Of a stretch of 64,000 nucleotides of DNA, positions 61,301 to 64,000 are shown piece after piece (the first letter of the stretch is position 1; every line of letters starts with the position of its first letter). Below the pieces are notes generated by a model that saw only the letters and a list, made by a program, of their open reading frames with translations, ran no database searches and was not told the origin of the DNA. Origin of the DNA: JAUIKM01 sp964445695 (GTDB taxonomy: Bacteria; Bacteroidota; Ignavibacteria; Kapaibacteriales; UBA7675); assembly GCA_964445695.1 (NCBI GenBank), contig CAYULF010000022.1, forward strand, positions 42,539 to 106,538, given 5' to 3'. Both the position numbers and the translations under genes were made by a program.

Positions 61301-61524
61301 TGTCGGGTCACAGATGGCAGGACGGCACCTCGTATTATTTAAGCGTTCGCGACGCATCTGTTAACATGTTTTTCAGTCGGCTGCGCCCGGGTGCCTACGT
61401 GCTGGAATACGACCTGTATGTGGCGCATCGCGGCCGCTTTTCCAACGGTATCAGCACGATCCAGTCCATGTACGCGCCGGAATTTGCCGGTCATACCGCC
61501 GGAGTGGAGTTAAGCGTTCGGTAA
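55366..61524 (+). CDS. Alpha-2-macroglobulin family protein with intact thioester motif
   Basis: 2052 residues. An N-terminal hydrophobic segment (ILIAVPGLLCLLFLTALW) anchors or exports it; no lipobox. About residues 35-375 are helical. MG-type beta domains follow, including the MG2-like part near residue 600 (TDRSIYRPGQPIYFKGISF) and the A2M signature around 1280-1320 (FRETAFFAPQVRTNDKGEFVLTFTTPDALTRWRFMA). The thioester site is ECSEQ, with Cys1507 and Gln1510, in YPRECSEQIYSRLFAN; the helical thioester domain continues to about 1860. Bacterial A2Ms trap proteases in the periplasm or surface. Many Bacteroidota members have lost the Cys; this one keeps C-x-E-Q. It is usually next to a pbpC gene in proteobacteria, but here a phosphatase follows. 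Confidence 0.93.
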   Translation: MKTQKASILIAVPGLLCLLFLTALWSTPSQTDEVDRSDASYYDSLVHLSDSLLVQAGQPRSAATYLERMLRHAQRTKDVDWQIRLHVQLAMLEGSFSEVPNAAILDTIRKMQIDAVQPASAILHSVYASALWGLYQDQHWRIRQRTDIPGDTATDTETWSAARFYRETLASYQRSLQDPDVLTTFRARDYLAVLDTAEYGDLRRPTLYDILADRKIEFLRTCLEPWNRPIEFDEFAGQAALAPRDEFVNSEFDSGHPLGNILNEYANLMRRHVADGCNACVDAYDLDRMKLAGGQLVAPNKDSLYLKRLTELGAAAEAEVASLALFAKAAHLYDVMDDRVAAVDECRRVLRFLPETRGAAECRNLIERITARSVSVEFPNRVQPDKAFPISISSTNVDKLYLRVYRIDMDSQWEVEYNYRNRKLFTRGKPLREWQIDIINKGDFRQQSAETAVEGLPVGIYVVHSSHRSDFNIDSAAVSQSVVFSSRLAAVQIRKPSDAGTLRIVDAKDGKALSNVEALVFIRDYDRLYNDYQEPPLREILNRRSSAKGEVELGELAGNQSCILVLIKGDDTLSFGNQSLYGMLNWGAATERIETSLFTDRSIYRPGQPIYFKGISFFKSRDEKERRVAVGHSEWVYFSDANGREVARLQVKTNEFGSFQGSFVAPGALTGRHVIRVENGSVSFNIEEYKRPRFEVKVLPNDSTWRLNENVKLRGHVQGLAGFDIADAQISYTVQRLPLWRPWWRYSSGRRRIAPSYEPELIASGTAVSDSAGGFDILFNAAVPYDQSDETTIAFNYRVEVQATDPAGETRTTDYSVKIGARALEIDAAFGGEIDLRFLKDIEIWSTNLDGRPVAAAGTVVLEKLKSPDRILRDRLWDVPDTNLLSFDEHRKLLPNDPWINENDETTWPVRDRVFEAEFNNDADGKSHVALRKLEPGVYRITLRSRDVYGGEVEVQKTATLYDPTASRPPLNEPFALRFEKTSVEVGDTLRLTLSSAYSGLRVVLRLSSDRNELMLRDLTLDNEQKVIELPVRAEHRGGIEVQARAVRDYRTFGSTQHVNVPWSDKRLKLHLATYRDKTRPGAAEEWKLTVSGYRGEAVVAELLAAMYDASLDEFADHSWVPEAAVLAGESIFGWNQHRRDAGFDLNAFHFPTAEARVFSNFRQPYFMRAGELPYDRLLNMPQVFTYYRNSYGYGKAAGNLSLMERSSMAPAETALARSDSDDSEGILLDKHPESNDVIVQYAGVANATAANLSVQQSLDFVDKRFMGGATPARVRSDFRETAFFAPQVRTNDKGEFVLTFTTPDALTRWRFMALAHTAELQGAYLETEVVTQKELMLLPNMPRFLRAGDEIELPVQVRNMLDKSVDGRAVLRLTNALTGEPLSNAPTGAAQQEFKIAPKSAQTLHWKVNVPQGVEMIAYKLEASTSDFTDAEENVLPVLPDRRLVTEALAMFVRQGQSKTFKMPHLLEAAESSTLKHRKLSFELTQNPVWYVVQALPYMIEYPRECSEQIYSRLFANALAGKILRDNPRIKTVLDEWRRKGQIKSPLERNEDLKALLLEATPWLFEGQSQSEQMRRIALLFDMQKLNDGLLHTVNTLSERQLSSGAWPWFNGGRPDVYITAHIAAGLGHLMKVEAVQDNQTLSKVNSMYNSALRFLDQEFNRSYRHLRAVSDFDSMANYLNPTAALYLYTRSFKPQDEVRREFSDSWSFWLQQSQLHWLKQSNMTQSLIGLALNRYDDETTARAIVNSLRERAVQSDEFGMYWKVDAGWYWYNSGIESQAAAIELFSEVAEDEAAVAELQMWLLQRKRTTHWGNTRATALACFAMLERGSKMLVERGDVRVQIGGEEFKPEAHDDVEYIAGLEYTRVDWSGGEVSPRQGEVEIDNRGTTPGWGGLYWQYFEDLDKIPAADDGPLSIRKRLFIREKSIDGESLREVDSSTPLQVGQTLVVRVEIRVDRQMEYIHVQDMRGAGFEPREVVSGHRWQDGTSYYLSVRDASVNMFFSRLRPGAYVLEYDLYVAHRGRFSNGISTIQSMYAPEFAGHTAGVELSVR

Positions 61525-61679
61525 GCAATTCTTCACGCTGATTTAATACTGTCAGGTGTGGGGTATTCCGTAAGTTAGTCTGTTGACGTCCCGCTGGTCT
61601 CCACAGCGGTGAGCGCCCGTGCGGCAACCCTCGTCCGTGCGGGTGCGTCTAAGCAGTCCTGACAATTCCGGAACTTAAA

Positions 61680-63407
61680 ATGAAGATGCCGCACGTGATT
61701 GACTCCTGGATCAATGCTTCATCGTGGAAGTCCCGCTTCCTGCCGCTCGCTGCCTTTCTGACTGTTGCCCTGTCCGCCGCTTTCCTCGGCTCCTGTGATT
61801 CAGGTGACGGTCCTGCTGCTGAAGCGCCTACCAAACCAGCACTTCTGGTTGTATTGTCCTTCGACCAGATGCGCAACGACTACCTGGACCGCTGGTCCGA
61901 ACACTGGAGCGATCGCGGTTTTGCTCGCCTGATGCGCGACGGCCGCCGTTATACAGAGTCGGCTTACAAACACGCCACGACGGAGACCGGTCCGGGGCAC
62001 GCCATCATCGGCACCGGCTCGTATCCGCGTCGCCATGGAATCGTCCAGAACAACTTTTTCGACAAACGCCAGAACCGCTCTTTTTATGCCGTGGAGGATG
62101 CCTCCGCACCCGTTTTCGGCATTGAGGCCTATGAGCCCGGCCGCGCCGCTATGAAAGGCCGCTCGCCGCGCAACCTTCAGATGCCGACGCTCGGCGACTG
62201 GATCAAGCGCCGCCTGCCCGGCAGTAAAAGTGTGTCAATTTCGAGCAAGGATCGCGCCGCTATCTGCATGGGTGGGCACCTGGCCGACGCCGTGGTCTGG
62301 CTTAACGAAGAGGGTCCCGGTTTTACCACATCGATATATTACGACTCGCTTGCGCCGACCTGGCTCAAGTCACTTGATGTTCCGGCCTGGATGGCAAAAT
62401 ACTCGGGACGCACCTGGAACGGCTTTTTGCCGGAGGCTTCGTATAAAACGGCCGACTCTATGCCTGGCGAGGGCGTGTTTGCCGGTGGCGGGTCCACGTA
62501 TCCGCACGTTTTGCCGAAGTTCGATCCGGCTTCTCCCAAGAGTTTTGTGCGTGCCGTCAATGTGACGCCTTTTGCGGCGGAGCTGACGTTTGAGGCCGCG
62601 AAAACCGCTGTGCGCGAATTCCAGCTCGGCGCAGACACCATTCCCGACATTCTTACCGTCAGCATTTCCAGCACCGATTACGCCGGCCATCTTTTTGGTC
62701 CTGACAGCCGCGAGATGCTCGACGTCTATCTTAAGTGTGATACGCTCCTGGGCGACTACATTGATTTCCTAGATGAGACGGTCGGCAAAAACGCCTGGGT
62801 CCTGGCCATCAGCGCTGATCATGGTGTGGGGACTGTACCTGAGACGGCCGCGGCGGAAGGAAAGCGTGGTGGGCGTGTTGAGGAGATCGACCTTGCCGAG
62901 CGGATTGACATGTATCTTACGAAAACCTTTCCCACGCGCGAATCCGTTGCCTGGCTCGACGCCGCTGAATTTCCGAACGTCTTCATCAATCAGGCGAGCC
63001 TCGATTCTGCACGCGTCAACCGCGAGGCCGCAGTCGATTCGCTCACGAAATTCCTCATGGGCCAGGAAGACGTCGCACTCGCTATCTCCGGCAAAAAACT
63101 CATGAACGGATCGCTTGACATTCAGAGCGACATTGTTGATCTCGCCGCTATGAGTGCTTATCCGGATCGCACTGGCGACGTTATGGTCTTTCTTCCGCCC
63201 AACTATCTCTATGGATCCACACCGGCAGGTCACGGTTCGCCGTACGAGTACGACCGCCGGGTTCCTTTGCTTTTTTACGGCTGGCGCGTTGTTTCCGGCA
63301 ATTCGTCCGACGCCGCATCTCCGGCTGATATCGCGCCGACTTTTGCTTCATTCATTGGTCTTGAGCTGCCTAACGTCGACGGCCACGTGCTTTCCACGAC
63401 CAAATAA
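61680..63407 (+). CDS. PafA-like alkaline phosphatase lipoprotein
   Basis: 575 residues. An N-terminal signal with lipobox FLGSCDS (Cys39) places it in the periplasm or outer membrane. LSFDQMRNDYLDRW begins the phosphodiesterase/PafA fold; TETGPGHAIIGTG contains the likely nucleophile Thr103. SSKDRAAICMGGH gives the Lys190 and Arg192 that mark the monoesterase (PafA-type) active site. STDYAGHLFGPDS, ADHGVG and GHGSPYEYDRRVPLLFYG complete the two-metal site. It probably frees phosphate from organic monoesters without Ca and Zn promiscuity being knowable here. It lies 155 bases after the A2M gene. Confidence 0.92.
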   Translation: MKMPHVIDSWINASSWKSRFLPLAAFLTVALSAAFLGSCDSGDGPAAEAPTKPALLVVLSFDQMRNDYLDRWSEHWSDRGFARLMRDGRRYTESAYKHATTETGPGHAIIGTGSYPRRHGIVQNNFFDKRQNRSFYAVEDASAPVFGIEAYEPGRAAMKGRSPRNLQMPTLGDWIKRRLPGSKSVSISSKDRAAICMGGHLADAVVWLNEEGPGFTTSIYYDSLAPTWLKSLDVPAWMAKYSGRTWNGFLPEASYKTADSMPGEGVFAGGGSTYPHVLPKFDPASPKSFVRAVNVTPFAAELTFEAAKTAVREFQLGADTIPDILTVSISSTDYAGHLFGPDSREMLDVYLKCDTLLGDYIDFLDETVGKNAWVLAISADHGVGTVPETAAAEGKRGGRVEEIDLAERIDMYLTKTFPTRESVAWLDAAEFPNVFINQASLDSARVNREAAVDSLTKFLMGQEDVALAISGKKLMNGSLDIQSDIVDLAAMSAYPDRTGDVMVFLPPNYLYGSTPAGHGSPYEYDRRVPLLFYGWRVVSGNSSDAASPADIAPTFASFIGLELPNVDGHVLSTTK

Positions 63408-63840
63408 GCAATTACCGGTTCTTTTAGCGCTTCCTGCGGGCGCGCTGTTTTGCGGTGCGCCTGCTGTGGGTTTGCGGTAATTTTCGCTTCCTGCCGGTCG
63501 CGATGACTTTCCTTGACCTTATTGTTTGTCTCCGGGAGACTTGTGGTTCGCCTTAATAACGACTGCCAGCGCGTCGCAAACGGGGGCGTGTGGCTCCTGC
63601 CACAGAGTTTTCCACAAAGAAATATCGTCGATTCCGAGCTGAAAACGGCGATTTTTCGAAAAATGTCGTTCGGTGCACTTTTTCCCGTGTTGTTTCCCGA
63701 AATTTTCGCATCTTGCGCCCCGCTTCAGAAAAGACCGGGGCGCTTTTACGTTCTTTTTCACCCTTCCATCGATCCATCTCAGTATGGCACGGCGTAGCAA
63801 AGTATTTGAGCTGCGAGTGAATGGGTGGTTAAAAAAATGT
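63408..63840. other. Intergenic region before the putative rRNA promoter
   Basis: No gene is accepted. Contains a 14-bp palindrome ATTTTTCGAAAAAT at about 63651-63664 and a hairpin with a T tract at 63715-63747. Several open frames read through these structures and look accidental. The section from about 63500 to 63747 could be a non-coding RNA ending in that terminator, but no family match was seen. Confidence 0.5.
63715..63747 (+). terminator. Intrinsic terminator upstream of the rRNA promoter
   Basis: GCGCCCCG and CGGGGCGC arms with a 13-nt loop, followed by four T residues. It lies about 310 bases past the phosphatase stop, so it may end a separate transcript. Confidence 0.7.
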
Positions 63841-63850
63841 GAAAAAGTTC

Positions 63851-63881
63851 TTGCTTTCTGAATTGAGAAGTAGTAGTTTTG
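63851..63881 (+). promoter_or_regulatory. Bacteroidota-type promoter, probable rRNA operon promoter
   Basis: TTG at 63851-63853, 20 nt, TAGTTTTG at 63874-63881 matches the -33/-7 consensus (TTG, N19-20, TAnnTTTG). The upstream 63828-63850 is A/T-rich, like an UP element. Confidence 0.7.
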
Positions 63882-63910
63882 CAGGCTCTTTCGCGAACGG
63901 CGAGAGACGG

Positions 63911-63924
63911 TGTTCTTTGGAAAC
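63911..63924 (+). promoter_or_regulatory. boxA-like antitermination element of an rRNA leader
   Basis: TGTTCTTTGGAAAC is very close to the boxA form TGTTCTTTGAAAAC of rRNA leaders. It is followed by purine-rich GAAGAGAGAGAAAGTG sequence. The 16S gene itself is not in the window. Confidence 0.65.
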
Positions 63925-64000
63925 GTGAAGCGCGTGAAGAGAGAGAAAGTGAACGTCAATTCACGAGAGTGAAACGACAGCCGGAGAAGAACTCACGTTG

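Noticed and set aside
63600..63670. Replication origin (DnaA box-like TTTTCCACA plus an AT palindrome)
   Set aside because: Only one imperfect box is present, with no cluster and no dnaA or other origin genes nearby.
63519..63959. Minus-strand 146-codon gene at the right edge
   Set aside because: It would run through the hairpin terminator, the consensus promoter and the boxA-like site. Translation is low-complexity and basic.
1..64000. tRNA genes, insertion sequences, integrases or attachment sites
   Set aside because: I looked for GGTTCGANTC-type T-arms on both strands and for transposase motifs and found none convincing. A covariance-model scan was not possible.

Overview
The window looks like chromosomal DNA from a moderately GC-rich, Gram-negative member of the Bacteroidota/Chlorobi superphylum. 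Ten predicted proteins end in a type IX secretion (T9SS, Por) type A sorting tail: an NPxxxx start, a V.D.RG strand, and a G.Y.F/C.L end. There is a TonB-dependent receptor with a carboxypeptidase-regulatory-like domain, and an LPS gene (kdsB). The promoter-like site at the right edge has the Bacteroidota form (TTG, 20 nt, TAnnTTTG). T9SS together with a flagellar filament cluster is unusual for Bacteroidota. It points to the Kapabacteria/Ignavibacteria side of the group (inference; no 16S is inside the window).

Layout. 1-10.9 kb: four tandem paralogues (the first cut by the window edge) of about 907-residue secreted proteins with an IgGFc-binding-like N-terminal region, Ig/ASH-like domains and a T9SS tail. 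The intergenic spacers after the second, third and fourth paralogues carry a 29-nt element that is identical in all three. 11.3-15.1 kb: housekeeping genes: an orphan hypothetical, plsC-kdsB on the minus strand, then a TPMT-like methyltransferase, a rhodanese and a thioredoxin. 15.6-23 kb: a TonB receptor followed by a secreted protein made of three nearly identical domains of about 435 residues. 23.4-26.2 kb: a translationally coupled pair, a soluble CrtC/AttH-like protein and an integral membrane protein that appears to fuse ICMT-like, PAP2-like and Lgt-like modules. This is the most novel item. 26.2-31 kb: an AT-richer island with two cysteine-rich T9SS proteins flanking a T9SS propeller, followed by an 80-bp tandem repeat. 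31.5-33.6 kb: Mrp and NFU iron-sulphur genes, and a GNAT enzyme. 33.8-36.6 kb: two tandem T9SS photosystem-stability/BNR-like propellers.

36.8-42.1 kb: flagellar late genes flaA, flaB, fliS, fliD, flaG, a FliT-like gene and a FlgM-like gene, with recognisable sigma-28 promoters before both flagellins. 42.3-50.9 kb: ssb, an MCE/MlaD protein, an O-methyltransferase, a VWA-OmpA lipoprotein, purC, rodA, dcd, a DUF1684 lipoprotein and two unknowns. 50.9-55 kb: two unknown minus-strand genes, a possible small protein, a 74-bp inverted repeat and one unknown gene. 55.4-63.4 kb: a 2052-residue alpha-2-macroglobulin-like protein that keeps a C-x-E-Q thioester motif, and a PafA-like phosphatase lipoprotein. 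The last 160 bases look like the promoter and boxA leader of an rRNA operon, so a 16S rRNA gene probably begins just past the window end.

How they fit together. Much of the window makes cell-surface and secreted material: T9SS cargo, a TonB receptor, surface lipoproteins and flagellin. Between these lie short blocks of core metabolism and envelope genes. No tRNA, insertion sequence, integrase or CRISPR array was recognised. All counts and similarities were made by eye.
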